Assembly: GCF_009363075.1 (NCBI RefSeq)
Contig: NZ_CP045293.1
Coordinates: 6,049,501 to 6,113,500 of the forward strand
Length of the DNA stretch: 64,000 nucleotides
Direction: 5' to 3'
Origin: Paenibacillus guangzhouensis
Lineage (GTDB): Bacteria > Bacillota > Bacilli > Paenibacillales > Paenibacillaceae
Shown here: positions 43,931-53,529 of the stretch, one piece after another
Layout of the letters: each line of letters begins with the position of its first letter
Position numbering within the stretch: the stretch's first letter is position 1
Program-made: the position numbers and the translations under genes
The notes under the pieces: generated by a model
What the model was told of the DNA's origin: nothing
Databases searched by the model: none
What the model saw: only the letters and a program-made list of their open reading frames with translations

Positions 43931-45631
43931 ATGAAAACAAGTATCGTTATTGCGACTTTTAATAAGCTGAATTATAACCAACTTTGTATTGAAAGTATTC
44001 GTAAATATACCAGCCATCTTGATTATGAGATTATTGTAGTCGATAATAACTCGACAGATGGTACTGTTGATTGGCTAAATCAACAAGAAGATATTCTTGC
44101 AGTGTTTAATACTGAGAATTTTGGATTCCCTAAAGCATGTAACCAGGGTATTGAATTAGCGACAGGTGATCATATTCTATTGTTGAATAACGATACGATT
44201 GTTACGAAAGATTGGCTGGATAATATGTTGCGTTGTCTTCATAGTGACGAAAGTATTGGGGCGGTAGGATCTGTGACCAACAACTGTGCGAATTATCAAT
44301 CTATCTCTGTGCCATATAATACAGTAGAGGAGATGCATCAGTTTGCTGCTGAATTTAACATTTCGGATCCAGAAAAATGGGAAGAGCGAATACGTTTAAT
44401 TGGTTATAATTTGCTTATAAAAAATTCTGTAATTAGTCAAGTAGGTTTATTAGATGAGAGGTTTACACCAGGTAATTATGAAGATGATGATTATTGCCTG
44501 CGCATTCGATTGGCGGGATATAAATTAATGTTATGTAAGGATACTTTTATCCATCATTTTGGGAGCACTTCATTTAGGGAGAATGTTAACGGTTATTTGA
44601 AACTGTTAAATACCAATAAACAGAAGTTTTACGAAAAATGGTCAATTGATCCTGATGGGTTAGCAGAAATAAATTATAATTTAGTAAATCAAATAAAGCC
44701 CATTCATCCATCATCACTTCGTATTCTAGAGATTGGTTGTGGTTTAGGAGCAAACTTGGTAGAAATCCGCAATCGATTTCCAAATGCAGAACTACATGGC
44801 GAAGAACCGGATGTTCATAAAGCTAATGTAGCTAAATTTGTGGCTACAATCAATTCAAATGAGTATGAGAAAGGGTATTTCGATTACATTATTATTAGTG
44901 ATCCGTTAGAATATGATTTAATGCGGGAGGTTTTACACTATTATGAGTTATTAAATTCATATGGTGGGCTTTTAATTGAAGTCCCCAATATTCACCATTT
45001 TAGAATAATAGACAGGTTTCTAAGAGATGATTTGGGAAGAGATGTAGCTCGTTACTTCTCTTATAAAGATTGCGATCAAATAATGAATTCATCTAATTGG
45101 GGGCAAACTAGTATAGTAGGTGTAACCTCAAGTATATCGGATACTGATAAAACATTTATTGAGAAATTGAAACATGTAAATCATCATATTCCTGAGAAAC
45201 AATATATGATCGAGAAGTACTTAATGACGTTTAAAAAGTATAATTTAAGTAGTGAAATTAAACAGATTGTTAATCAATTGATTCAGGAACAGGATATAGA
45301 GACCAATACAAAGCGACTACTTAATTACGACCATGATGTTGTATTAGACGTTATTGTTCAAAGCTCTACTAGCCAGACAGTTGCACTACTGAATTATTTG
45401 GCAGTTCTACTGATAGATCGTGGTCACACAAAGCAAGCGCTACCCTATCTTAATAAGGCATTTGAGTTAGATGAAATGAACTCTAGTACTTTATTTAATT
45501 TAGGCCTCGTGATGTATCACTTAGAGAATTATGACCTTGCAATCGAATGGCTTCAGTATATACCGAATAAAGACGCAACTATTTTGCAATTAATCGAAAA
45601 GTTAGTTCAAGAACGCGAGTTGCAAAAATAA
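43931..45631 (+). CDS. Three-part protein: GT2 glycosyltransferase, methyltransferase-like domain, TPR tail
   Basis: The 566-residue protein starts SIVIATFNKLNYNQLC with EIIVVDNNSTDGTVDWL and LLLNNDTIVTKDWL, a GT2 rhamnosyltransferase-like domain of about 250 residues. Next comes a SAM-methyltransferase-like fold opening at LRILEIGCGLGANLVEI (near residue 264), in which later motifs look weak, so it may be degenerate. The C-terminal 100 residues hold TPR repeats (ALPYLNKAFELDEMNSS, YDLAIEWLQYIP). Such GT-MT-TPR fusions are known in flagellar and surface glycan islands. GGGGGATC precedes the ATG. The next gene follows after 20 bases. Confidence 0.82.
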   Translation: MKTSIVIATFNKLNYNQLCIESIRKYTSHLDYEIIVVDNNSTDGTVDWLNQQEDILAVFNTENFGFPKACNQGIELATGDHILLLNNDTIVTKDWLDNMLRCLHSDESIGAVGSVTNNCANYQSISVPYNTVEEMHQFAAEFNISDPEKWEERIRLIGYNLLIKNSVISQVGLLDERFTPGNYEDDDYCLRIRLAGYKLMLCKDTFIHHFGSTSFRENVNGYLKLLNTNKQKFYEKWSIDPDGLAEINYNLVNQIKPIHPSSLRILEIGCGLGANLVEIRNRFPNAELHGEEPDVHKANVAKFVATINSNEYEKGYFDYIIISDPLEYDLMREVLHYYELLNSYGGLLIEVPNIHHFRIIDRFLRDDLGRDVARYFSYKDCDQIMNSSNWGQTSIVGVTSSISDTDKTFIEKLKHVNHHIPEKQYMIEKYLMTFKKYNLSSEIKQIVNQLIQEQDIETNTKRLLNYDHDVVLDVIVQSSTSQTVALLNYLAVLLIDRGHTKQALPYLNKAFELDEMNSSTLFNLGLVMYHLENYDLAIEWLQYIPNKDATILQLIEKLVQERELQK

Positions 45632-45651
45632 GTTTTCTAGGAGGGTGGATA

Positions 45652-46857
45652 ATGGATAAGATGGAGACAGGTGAGCTACACGAACTATTAAGTCACATTG
45701 ACCAAGAATTACAACTAGAAGAGAGTGCTAGTAAGTTGATCTCTCTAGTTACTGAAGGGATTATTAGAATAGATGATGTGATTAATACTATTAATGATTA
45801 TGTCATCCAAAAAGTAGCGGTTTGTAATCTCTTAGCAATCAAGAGCTATGAATTTAGGACATATGATAATATTCTCCCACTATTACAACAGGCGCTATTG
45901 TATGATGATACTAATCGAGATACGTTAATCAATTTAAGCTGTTTTCTTGAACAATGTAATGAGTACGAACTAGCACTTCATTATGCAACACAATTAAAAG
46001 ATAACGATGAAGAAATAGTCCAACTTCTTGAGCGCTTGAGGAGTAACTTAACATGTGATCAAGAAGATAATATATTATCCATTGAACAGAATGATGTCTT
46101 GTTTACTGGAGAAAGATTGGTAATCAACAAAACAGTAAAAGATCAATTTAATAATGTGCTCGAAGAACATCTAGCACGATATGAGTTAGCATGCAGTTTT
46201 GCTAATGAAAAAATTGTCTTGGATGCCGCCTGTGGTACGGGATACGGCAGCAAGATGATGAAGGATACGGGAGCAAAGTATGTCATGGGGGTCGATATTT
46301 CTCATGAAAGTGTGGAGAGTGCACGTGTAACCTATGGTTCAACGAGTGTGGATTTCGCAGTAGGTAACGTTAATCACTTACCATTCAATGACGGTACCTT
46401 TGATATGGTTGTCTCTTTTGAGACGATTGAACATATTGATAATGGCGCAAATTGGATTAAAGAGTCTGCTAGGGTTCTGAAGAATGGAGGACTATTCTTA
46501 GTCTCCACTCCGAATAGAGCAATTACGAATCCAGGCATATACTTTAATGAACGGCCACTGAACCCTCATCATCAATTTGAATATACTACGGTGGAATTTG
46601 TAGGTGAACTTTTAAAAGAATATGATATTGTAAATTTATATGGTCAATCATTTATTAATGATGCGAATACATACTATACACAGGTTATGAGGAAAGCTCG
46701 GGAGTTAGGCGTGAGTTCTACGCCTATTTTGCAAGATACAGTAGTAAGTACCCAACTAAGCCCTCTTAGCGAGGTAAAGGATGCACAGCCCATGTATGTA
46801 GTTGCAGTATGTAGAAAGAAGAGTGTGAGTCATAAAACAGAGCAGAATGAGCTATAG
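45652..46857 (+). CDS. SAM-dependent methyltransferase with helical N-terminal part
   Basis: GGAGGGTGG precedes the ATG. Residues 1-140 are helical and TPR-like. A class I methyltransferase follows: IVLDAACGTGYGSKMMKD (motif I), MGVDISHESVESA (acidic end of strand 2), NHLPFNDGTFDMVVSFETIE (motifs post-I and II), and LKNGGLFLVSTPN. All expected motifs are intact, so it should be active. The substrate is unknown; a sugar of the flagellin glycan is a fair guess from its place behind the GT2 genes. Confidence 0.85.
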   Translation: MDKMETGELHELLSHIDQELQLEESASKLISLVTEGIIRIDDVINTINDYVIQKVAVCNLLAIKSYEFRTYDNILPLLQQALLYDDTNRDTLINLSCFLEQCNEYELALHYATQLKDNDEEIVQLLERLRSNLTCDQEDNILSIEQNDVLFTGERLVINKTVKDQFNNVLEEHLARYELACSFANEKIVLDAACGTGYGSKMMKDTGAKYVMGVDISHESVESARVTYGSTSVDFAVGNVNHLPFNDGTFDMVVSFETIEHIDNGANWIKESARVLKNGGLFLVSTPNRAITNPGIYFNERPLNPHHQFEYTTVEFVGELLKEYDIVNLYGQSFINDANTYYTQVMRKARELGVSSTPILQDTVVSTQLSPLSEVKDAQPMYVVAVCRKKSVSHKTEQNEL

Positions 46858-47007
46858 TTACATTCAAAACTTTTTTGTTCAATTGAGTTTTGTCTAAAAA
46901 TTTTTTAAGGCTGTGTTATAGGGTGAATATCTCTATGTAAATAAAATATTATGGATTGCTGTATAATTACTGGAAGCCCTGCTAAGGACACGTATATAGC
47001 GTCTGTA

Positions 47008-47051
47008 TGACACCGCTTACAAAAACTCATCTAAAATCATTGACACCGCTT
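47008..47051 (+). repeat. Direct repeat TGACACCGCTT in the csp promoter region
   Basis: The 11 bases TGACACCGCTT occur at 47008-47018 and 47041-47051, 33 bases apart; the second copy contains most of the csp -35 box. Confidence 0.45.
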
Positions 47052-47068
47052 CCATACGGTGGTATATT
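47040..47068 (+). promoter_or_regulatory. Sigma-A promoter of csp
   Basis: TTGACA at 47040-47045, 17 bases, TATATT at 47063-47068. Confidence 0.8.
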
Positions 47069-47121
47069 CAACCTTGTGGACGTACTCCACTTTCATTTGA
47101 AGACGAAGGGAATGTATTTGA

Positions 47122-47319
47122 ATGCAAGGTAAAGTAAAATGGTTTAACGCAGAAAAAGGTTATGGTTTTATCGAAACTGCTGACGGTGGGGACGTATTCG
47201 TACATTTCTCCGCGATCCAATCTGAAGGCTTCAAAACTTTAGAAGAAGGTCAATCCGTTGAGTTCGACATCGTTGAAGGTGCTCGCGGACCACAAGCAGC
47301 TAACGTAATTAAATTATAA
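47122..47319 (+). CDS. Cold shock protein (Csp family)
   Basis: The 65-residue protein is a complete cold shock domain: [18 protein letters not shown] contains RNP1 and DVFVHFSAI is RNP2. It binds single-stranded RNA and DNA as an RNA chaperone. Codon use is biased to high expression. The untranslated leader, about 45 bases from the predicted start site, is shorter than in typical cold-inducible csp genes. Its place between the glycosylation islet and hpf differs from B. subtilis. Confidence 0.95.
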   Translation: MQGKVKWFNAEKGYGFIETADGGDVFVHFSAIQSEGFKTLEEGQSVEFDIVEGARGPQAANVIKL

Positions 47320-47383
47320 TCATCCCCGGCAGTGATGCCGAGCTACATAAGGTCTGATGGTTAAATTGATAGTTTAGCTAATG

Positions 47384-47414
47384 AAAGCCCTGGACTCGTT
47401 CTAGGGCTTTTTGT
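47384..47414 (+). terminator. Intrinsic terminator after csp
   Basis: AAAGCCCTGG pairs with CTAGGGCTTT (one G-T pair) around ACTCGTT, followed by TTTTTG. A smaller hairpin CGGCA-GTGA-TGCCG lies just after the stop codon. Confidence 0.85.
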
Positions 47415-47584
47415 TGTTTTCAGCATAAATGGAATCTATAAATCGTGATGAGCATTCTTATTAATTGCTTGGCTTTTGAAGTGTATCCTAGACCTCCTTT
47501 GCAATGTTTCTGTAACAATTCCGAACAGTTTTTGACAACTCTCCTCACGTGAAACAACTACGCCATTTTCATTGTAAAGGAATT

Positions 47585-47613
47585 TTGAAGATCGCTGAGA
47601 GGTGTGTTATAAT
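47585..47613 (+). promoter_or_regulatory. Sigma-A-type promoter of hpf
   Basis: TTGAAG at 47585-47590, 17 bases, TATAAT at 47608-47613, 27 bases before the start codon. Confidence 0.65.
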
Positions 47614-47639
47614 AGAGCTAAGCAAAGGAGGAGTGCCCT

Positions 47640-48188
47640 ATGAAATACAGCATTCGAGGCCAACAGATCCAAGTGACAGACGCTTTAAGAGAGTATGTAG
47701 AGAAAAAGCTAAGTAGATTGGAAAAGTATTTTGAAGTGCCGCCTACCTCTGAGGTACATGTTACATTGAGCGTAATCAAGGACAAACATAGTATTGAGGT
47801 TACGATTCCTCTGCCAGGCTTGATGCTCCGCGCCGAAGATAAGACAGATGACATGTACGCTTCGATTGACGCCGTCATTGATAAGTTAGAGCGTCAAATT
47901 CGTAAACACAAAACTAAATTGAACCGCAGATTCCGTCAAGAGGGCAGCTTGAAGTCCCTAATCGTTGATGGAGGTTCAACAGCAGTTGCGCTTGAGGATG
48001 AAGAGGATACTCTTGAACTCGTGCGTACGAAGCGATTTACACTGAAACCAATGGATGTGGAAGAAGCCATCTTACAGATGAACATGGTGGGACATAACTT
48101 CTTCGTCTTCTCCAACATGGACACGAACCAAGTGAATGTCGTATATCGCCGTAACGATGGCAAATATGGATTAATCGAGCAAGATTGA
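47640..48188 (+). CDS. hpf: Long-form ribosome hibernation promoting factor
   Basis: AAAGGAGGAG precedes the ATG. The 182-residue protein has the N-terminal RaiA/HPF domain (YSIRGQQIQVTDALREYVEKK) that binds the small ribosomal subunit, a linker, and the C-terminal dimerisation domain (KRFTLKPMDVEEAILQM, VVYRRNDGKYGLIE), so it is the long form that joins two ribosomes into 100S particles. It is the counterpart of YvyD, which in B. subtilis lies between fliT and secA just as here, apart from the inserted genes. Confidence 0.96.
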   Translation: MKYSIRGQQIQVTDALREYVEKKLSRLEKYFEVPPTSEVHVTLSVIKDKHSIEVTIPLPGLMLRAEDKTDDMYASIDAVIDKLERQIRKHKTKLNRRFRQEGSLKSLIVDGGSTAVALEDEEDTLELVRTKRFTLKPMDVEEAILQMNMVGHNFFVFSNMDTNQVNVVYRRNDGKYGLIEQD

Positions 48189-48230
48189 TTCTAGGATCGA
48201 CATTTAGGCAAATGAATATACATGAATAAC

Positions 48231-48265
48231 AAAGCTTGGCTCCTCCCGGGGAGTCAGGCTTTTTC
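48231..48265 (+). terminator. Intrinsic terminator after hpf
   Basis: AAAGCTTGGCTCC pairs with GGGAGTCAGGCTTT (with G-T pairs), followed by TTTTT. Confidence 0.85.
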
Positions 48266-48394
48266 TAGCTTTTGAACCCCATTAACATTACAAATTTGAA
48301 GCATACACAGAATGGAAATATTTTTGATGAAAACTTTTCGAAACAATCCGGCCGGTTAGCGCGTAAGTATATACATAGTGTCCATACTCGATTG

Positions 48395-48423
48395 TTGCGA
48401 CAATACCCACAAACTGTTACAAT
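48395..48423 (+). promoter_or_regulatory. Promoter of secA
   Basis: TTGCGA at 48395-48400, 17 bases, TACAAT at 48418-48423, with an extended TGT just before the -10. Confidence 0.7.
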
Positions 48424-48469
48424 TTAATGCAAACCATCTGTTTGTACGAAATACGAAAGGGGTCTACCC

Positions 48470-50977
48470 ATGCTAGGACTTGTTAAAAAGATATTTGGCG
48501 ACCAGAATGAGCGCGAAGTGAAGCGTCTCATGAAGACGGTTGACCAAATCAACGAAATGGAACCGACGTACAAGGCGCTTTCGGACGAAGAGTTGAAGGC
48601 GAAAACGGAGGAATTTAGAGCACGCTTAGATAAGGATGAGACGCTAGATGACATATTGCCAGAAGCTTTTTGCGTGGTGCGTGAAGCTTCGATTCGGACG
48701 TTAGGCAAGCGTCATTATGATGTACAATTACTCGGCGGTATGGTCCTTCATGAAGGTAAGATCGCAGAGATGAAGACCGGGGAAGGGAAGACACTCGTAG
48801 GTACCTTGCCGGTATATTTGAATGCCCTTTTAGGAAAAGGCGTTCACGTGGTTACAGTCAATGACTACTTGGCACAGCGGGATAGTGCAGAGATGAGTCA
48901 GATTTATAATTTCCTAGGCATGACCGTTGGGGTTAACCTGAACGGATTAAGTCACGAAGATAAGCAAGCCGCTTATGCTTGCGATATTACGTACGGAACG
49001 AACAATGAGTTCGGATTTGACTACTTGCGCGACAACATGGTGCTCTATAGCGAGCAAATGGTTCAACGCCCATTATACTTCTGTATTATTGACGAAGTGG
49101 ACTCGATCCTCGTCGATGAGGCGAGAACACCGCTCATCATCTCAGGACAAGCCGCGAAATCGACGGAGCTGTATTTTGCTGCGGATCGATTTGTTCGTCG
49201 TTTAACGGCAGAAGAGGATTATACGGTTGATATTAAAGTGAAATCCGTTGCGTTGACGGATGTCGGTGTTGGAAAGGCAGAGAAAGCATTTGGCGTCGAG
49301 AACTTGTTCGATCAGAGCCATGTGACGCTCAACCACCATGTGACACAGGCGCTTAAAGCGAACGTGATCATGCGTCGTGACGTCGACTACGTTGTTCAAG
49401 ACGGCGAAGTCTTGATCGTCGATGAATTTACGGGCCGGATCATGCAAGGTCGTCGTTACAGCGATGGTCTTCACCAAGCGATTGAAGCGAAGGAAGATCT
49501 GGATGTTCAGAATGAGAGCATGACGCTGGCGACAATCACATTCCAGAACTATTTCCGGATGTATCGCAAACTCGCCGGTATGACGGGAACAGCGAAGACA
49601 GAGGAAGAAGAATTCAAGAAGATCTATGGTCTTGAAGTTATTCAGATCCCGACCAACCGTCCGAATATTCGTAAGGATATGCCGGATGTCGTCTATAAGA
49701 CGGAAAAGGGTAAATTTAAAGCGGTTGTCGATGAAATCGTGGAACGCCATAAGAACAAGCAACCGGTGCTTGTCGGTACGATTTCGATCGAGAACTCCGA
49801 GCTGCTCTCGGAAATGCTGAAACGCAAAGGCGTACAGCATAAAGTCTTGAACGCGAAATACCATGCGGAAGAGGCGGAGATCATCTCTGGAGCAGGGATC
49901 GCGAACTCGGTTACGATCGCTACAAATATGGCTGGTCGTGGTACAGACATTTTGCTCGGTGAAGGTGTCTCCGATTTTGGAGGCCTGCATATTATTGGTA
50001 CAGAGCGCCATGAGAGCCGTCGGATTGATAACCAGCTTCGCGGTCGTGCGGGACGTCAAGGGGACCCAGGTTCCTCGCAATTCTACTTGTCGATGGAAGA
50101 TGAGCTCATGAGACGTTTCGGTGCAGAGAATATTTCTGGCATGATGGATCGTCTTGGCTTTGATGAGGAATCGCCGATTGAGAGCCGTCTTATTACACGT
50201 GCAGTTGAGTCCGCTCAGAAGCGTGTAGAAGGTAGCAACTTTGATGTTCGTAAAATTGTCCTTCAATATGACGATGTCATGAATCAACAACGTGAGATTA
50301 TTTATAAACAGCGTCGTGAGATTCTTTTCTCCGATAACATTCGTGAAATCGTGCTAGATATGATTAAGCCGACAATCGAACGTATTGTCGAAGCGCACTG
50401 TGCGGAAGATATTCCAGAGAACTGGGAACTTGAAGAAGTGGCAGAATGGGCGAACAACACGCTCCTCGAAGCCGACCAAGTTTCGAGAGACGATATCTGG
50501 GGCAAGGAAAAAGAAGAGATCGTAGAATTCATCATGGGTCTTGTTGTAGAGCGATACACAGCACGTGAGGAAATCATGGGCGAAGAGATGATGCGCGAGT
50601 TCGAGAAGGTTATCGTGCTTCGTGCAGTTGATAGCAAATGGATGGATCACATCGATGCGATGGATCATCTCCGTCAAGGGATTCACCTACGTGCATACGG
50701 CGGTACGGATCCGCTTCGCGAGTATCAATTTGAAGGCTTCGAGATGTTCCATGAGATGATCAGCCAAATCCAACAAGATGTGGCGACATATATCATGAAA
50801 GCTCAAGTCGAGCGTAACCAAGAGCGTCAAGCGGTTGTCGAAGAGAGCAAGATCTCGACGAACAGCAGCAGCGAGCCTGCGACGAAGCAGCCGGTTCATA
50901 ACGAACCGCAAATCGGACGCAACGATCCATGCCCATGCGGCAGCGGTAAGAAATATAAGCAATGCCACGGGAAGTAA
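48470..50977 (+). CDS. secA: SecA, preprotein translocase ATPase
   Basis: GAAAGGGG precedes the ATG. At 835 residues it has the usual SecA1 length. Walker A appears as [11 protein letters not shown], the DEAD-type box as [16 protein letters not shown], helicase motif VI as [13 protein letters not shown], and the C-terminal zinc tail as [18 protein letters not shown], which contacts SecB-like partners and membrane lipid. SecA drives export of the many signal-peptide proteins in this window. It is followed by prfB as in B. subtilis. Confidence 0.98.
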   Translation: MLGLVKKIFGDQNEREVKRLMKTVDQINEMEPTYKALSDEELKAKTEEFRARLDKDETLDDILPEAFCVVREASIRTLGKRHYDVQLLGGMVLHEGKIAEMKTGEGKTLVGTLPVYLNALLGKGVHVVTVNDYLAQRDSAEMSQIYNFLGMTVGVNLNGLSHEDKQAAYACDITYGTNNEFGFDYLRDNMVLYSEQMVQRPLYFCIIDEVDSILVDEARTPLIISGQAAKSTELYFAADRFVRRLTAEEDYTVDIKVKSVALTDVGVGKAEKAFGVENLFDQSHVTLNHHVTQALKANVIMRRDVDYVVQDGEVLIVDEFTGRIMQGRRYSDGLHQAIEAKEDLDVQNESMTLATITFQNYFRMYRKLAGMTGTAKTEEEEFKKIYGLEVIQIPTNRPNIRKDMPDVVYKTEKGKFKAVVDEIVERHKNKQPVLVGTISIENSELLSEMLKRKGVQHKVLNAKYHAEEAEIISGAGIANSVTIATNMAGRGTDILLGEGVSDFGGLHIIGTERHESRRIDNQLRGRAGRQGDPGSSQFYLSMEDELMRRFGAENISGMMDRLGFDEESPIESRLITRAVESAQKRVEGSNFDVRKIVLQYDDVMNQQREIIYKQRREILFSDNIREIVLDMIKPTIERIVEAHCAEDIPENWELEEVAEWANNTLLEADQVSRDDIWGKEKEEIVEFIMGLVVERYTAREEIMGEEMMREFEKVIVLRAVDSKWMDHIDAMDHLRQGIHLRAYGGTDPLREYQFEGFEMFHEMISQIQQDVATYIMKAQVERNQERQAVVEESKISTNSSSEPATKQPVHNEPQIGRNDPCPCGSGKKYKQCHGK

Positions 50978-51022
50978 TCTTCCCGTCTAACGACGAATGT
51001 GAAGCCAGATGAGGTGGATGGA

Positions 51023-52130
51023 ATGATCGAACCAAGCGTAAAACAGGATCTACGCGAAATTGCAAAGAGATTATCTGACCTTAGGGGGTCTCTTTGACTT
51101 AGATATGAAGCAAGAGATGATTGAGAATTTCGAGGTCAAAATGGCTGCGCCAGACTTCTGGGACGACAACGAGCGTGCCCAAGGCATTATTGCGGAGTTG
51201 AACGCGATCAAGTCCTCTGTTGACCAATATCAATCATTGAACCAAGAGTATGAAGATACGACGATGATGTTGGAGCTTGCGGTGGAAGAGCAGGATGAAG
51301 CTTTAGCGCAAGAATTGTCTGGTACGGTTGAAGGCCTTATGAGTAAGCTGGAGACATTCGAGCTTCAGCTGCTGCTCAACCAGCCATACGATAAATTCAA
51401 CGCGATTCTTGAACTGCACCCTGGTGCAGGCGGAACGGAGTCGCAAGACTGGGGCCAAATGCTGCTGCGGATGTATACCCGTTGGGCGGAGAAACGGAAC
51501 TTCAAAGTCGAAGTGCTCGATTATCTCCCAGGCGATGAAGCGGGAATCAAGAGCGTCACGCTATTGATTAAAGGCTTCAATGCTTACGGCTACCTCAAAG
51601 CGGAGAAAGGTGTACATCGTCTAGTGCGGATCTCGCCGTTCGATGCATCCGGTCGTCGCCATACTTCATTCGTATCTTGCGACGTTGTGCCAGAGATTTC
51701 GGAAGATGTAGAAGTCGACATTCGGACGGAAGATTTGAAGATCGATACGTACCGTGCGAGCGGTGCGGGTGGTCAGCACATCAATACGACGGATTCCGCG
51801 GTACGGATTACGCATATCCCGACGGGCGTCGTCGTTACATGTCAGACGGAGCGTTCACAGATCAAGAACCGTGAGCGGGCGATGACTGTACTTCGTTCCA
51901 AGTTATATGAGCGTAAAATTGAAGAGCAACAGAAACAGCTTGACGAAATTCGTGGAGAGCAGTCCGATATCGCTTGGGGAAGCCAAATTCGTTCTTATGT
52001 ATTCCATCCCTACAGCATGGTCAAAGATCATCGGACATCCGTAGAGACAGGAAATGTCGGCGCGGTGATGGACGGCGATCTGGATGCCTTTATTGATGGG
52101 TACCTGCGGAACCAGATTCGGCATGAATAA
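51023..52130 (+). CDS. prfB: Peptide chain release factor 2, with programmed +1 frameshift
   Basis: Translation begins at ATG 51023 after GAGGTGG and reads 24 codons to an in-frame TGA at 51095-51097. The site AGG GGG TCT CTT TGA C is the conserved RF2 frameshift signal: an internal Shine-Dalgarno-like AGGGGG, then CTT slipping +1 over TGA, so that reading goes on at GAC 51096. The full protein has 368 residues. It shows the stop-codon reader SPF ([10 protein letters not shown]) and the catalytic GGQ ([16 protein letters not shown]). RF2 ends translation at TGA and TAA and so controls its own level. Coding parts are 51023-51094 and 51096-52130. Confidence 0.97.
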
Positions 52131-52141
52131 AGAAAAATGCA

Positions 52142-52158
52142 AAAAAACCACATCACTA
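52142..52158 (+). terminator. Left arm of the prfB terminator, split by an IS element
   Basis: AAAAAACCACATCA plus loop CTA. Its partner TGATGTGGTTTTTTT lies at 53624-53638, beyond the IS. Without the IS and one copy of CTA the arms form a perfect stem with loop CTA and a T run: a standard intrinsic terminator. Confidence 0.85.
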
Positions 52159-52195
52159 TAAACTGTACCCCTTGTAAAGGACATTCTTAAAAAGT

Positions 52196-53047
52196 CTAGG
52201 CAGATTGAAGAAGATGATCTCTGTATTGAACAGGGGTCATCTTTTTTAAATTCCACTGGTATCTGTAGTGATTATAATAAGTCATGTAGTCCTTAATCTC
52301 CCGTTTTAATTCGTCCAAAGTCAAACAGGGCTTAATGGAGGCCTGATCTTTAAAATGGCCGAAAAATGATTCCTGAGGTGCATTGTCCCAACAGTTTCCT
52401 CGCCTGGACATAGACTGTTTTAGATTCAGCTTCCTCACCATTTTTTTAAAATCCGGATGTGTATAGTGGGACCCCTGGTCAGAATGAATTAAGGCCCCCT
52501 TTGCTTTCTTAAACCTTCTGTTTTTCTTAAGCTTAATGAGGGTGTTTGTTACAAGATCCAGCGTGATTCGGTCTGATACATGATAGGCTACGATCTCATT
52601 CGTCGAACTGTCTTTGATGGTGGATAGATAGGCTTTCTTGCCTGAAGCGTATAATAAATAGGTGATGTCCGTCAGTAATACCTTACCAGGAATATTCTGC
52701 TTAAACTCCCGGTTTAGCAGGTTGGAAACGACCCTGTGCTCTTGGGTAGCCTTCATCATCCTTTTATCGGGATTAGCCTTCCTGAAAGGACACACAATGC
52801 CGTACTTCTTCATAACTCTCCTGATGCGTTTCAGATTGTAGACAACCTTAAACTGCCCCTCTAGTGTCATCTTAATAGAACGGGCACCTTTCTTGCGTTT
52901 TTTGAAATGATAAGCTTTTAAGATGACCTCTTTTACCTGTTCATCTTGCTGCTCACGTTGACTTCTCTTTTGCTTTGCCACGGAAGACCAGTACCTGTAG
53001 TAGCCGCTCCTAGAAACCTCAGCTACTTTACATAAATAGTTGACCAT
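52196..53047 (-). CDS. IS3-family transposase, OrfB (DDE integrase domain)
   Basis: The 283-residue protein has an N-terminal helix-turn-helix-like region (VAEVSRSGYYRYW) and the rve integrase core with the catalytic triad visible: Asp in LLTDITYLL, Asp in ALIHSDQGSHYT, Glu in NAPQESFFGHFK. It cuts and joins the IS ends. The reading frame is open upstream of the ATG at 53047 and runs back through the end of orfA in the -1 frame, so the active form is probably an OrfAB fusion made by ribosomal frameshift. Confidence 0.93.
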   Translation of the reverse strand: MVNYLCKVAEVSRSGYYRYWSSVAKQKRSQREQQDEQVKEVILKAYHFKKRKKGARSIKMTLEGQFKVVYNLKRIRRVMKKYGIVCPFRKANPDKRMMKATQEHRVVSNLLNREFKQNIPGKVLLTDITYLLYASGKKAYLSTIKDSSTNEIVAYHVSDRITLDLVTNTLIKLKKNRRFKKAKGALIHSDQGSHYTHPDFKKMVRKLNLKQSMSRRGNCWDNAPQESFFGHFKDQASIKPCLTLDELKREIKDYMTYYNHYRYQWNLKKMTPVQYRDHLLQSA

Positions 53048-53112
53048 ACGATGGAGTTGATATTTCTTGATAATGGTACGAATTAGAATATATTTTTGGT
53101 GAGGTGACAGCC

Positions 53113-53529
53113 TTATTTCTTGCTCTGCCCCCTTTCGATAAAACGAATCTTTTTTAACAACTCGTTCTCCGCTTTTAATAAGTTATTCTGAGCCTCCAAC
53201 CTGGCATACTTCTCTTCCAAAGTCAGTTCTCTCGTGAGAGGTCTTCCTGATCCTTGGCTTCTCGTATCCTGCAGGCCTAAAAAACCGTTCTCCTGGAAAC
53301 TCGAACGCCATCTCTTCCCCGAGGATCTGACTCTTTGGATCCCAATAACTGTTACGTCAAAACCAGATTCTTCAAATATTTCTCTCGGTAGTTTGCCTTT
53401 GTTATTCTCTGAGATAAACAATTGCTTAAACGCATCTGTATATGTAATTGCCTTTGAAGATACAGACTTCACATAAGGATTGTTAGATAACAGCTTGATT
53501 TCTTTATCTGTGAATATTTTCTTGCTCAC
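53113..53529 (-). CDS. IS3-family OrfA (DNA-binding)
   Basis: A 138-residue protein from GTG 53529. It holds helix-turn-helix elements (LPREIFEESGFDVTVIGI; FQENGFLGLQDTRSQG) and ends with a leucine-zipper-like helix (LEEKYARLEAQNNLLKAENE), as usual for OrfA of IS3 elements, where it recognises the inverted repeats. The run AAAGGGGGC at 53127-53135 (minus strand), shortly before the stop, is a possible -1 slip site leading into orfB. Confidence 0.9.
   Translation of the reverse strand: MSKKIFTDKEIKLLSNNPYVKSVSSKAITYTDAFKQLFISENNKGKLPREIFEESGFDVTVIGIQRVRSSGKRWRSSFQENGFLGLQDTRSQGSGRPLTRELTLEEKYARLEAQNNLLKAENELLKKIRFIERGQSKK

Noticed and set aside
49202-50290. Long antisense open frame inside secA
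   Set aside because: Codon shadow of a highly conserved gene; no ribosome site and no recognisable protein.
51060-52130. prfB as a shortened gene starting at TTG 51060
   Set aside because: The in-frame ATG at 51023 with its ribosome site and the RF2 frameshift signal explain the gene fully.
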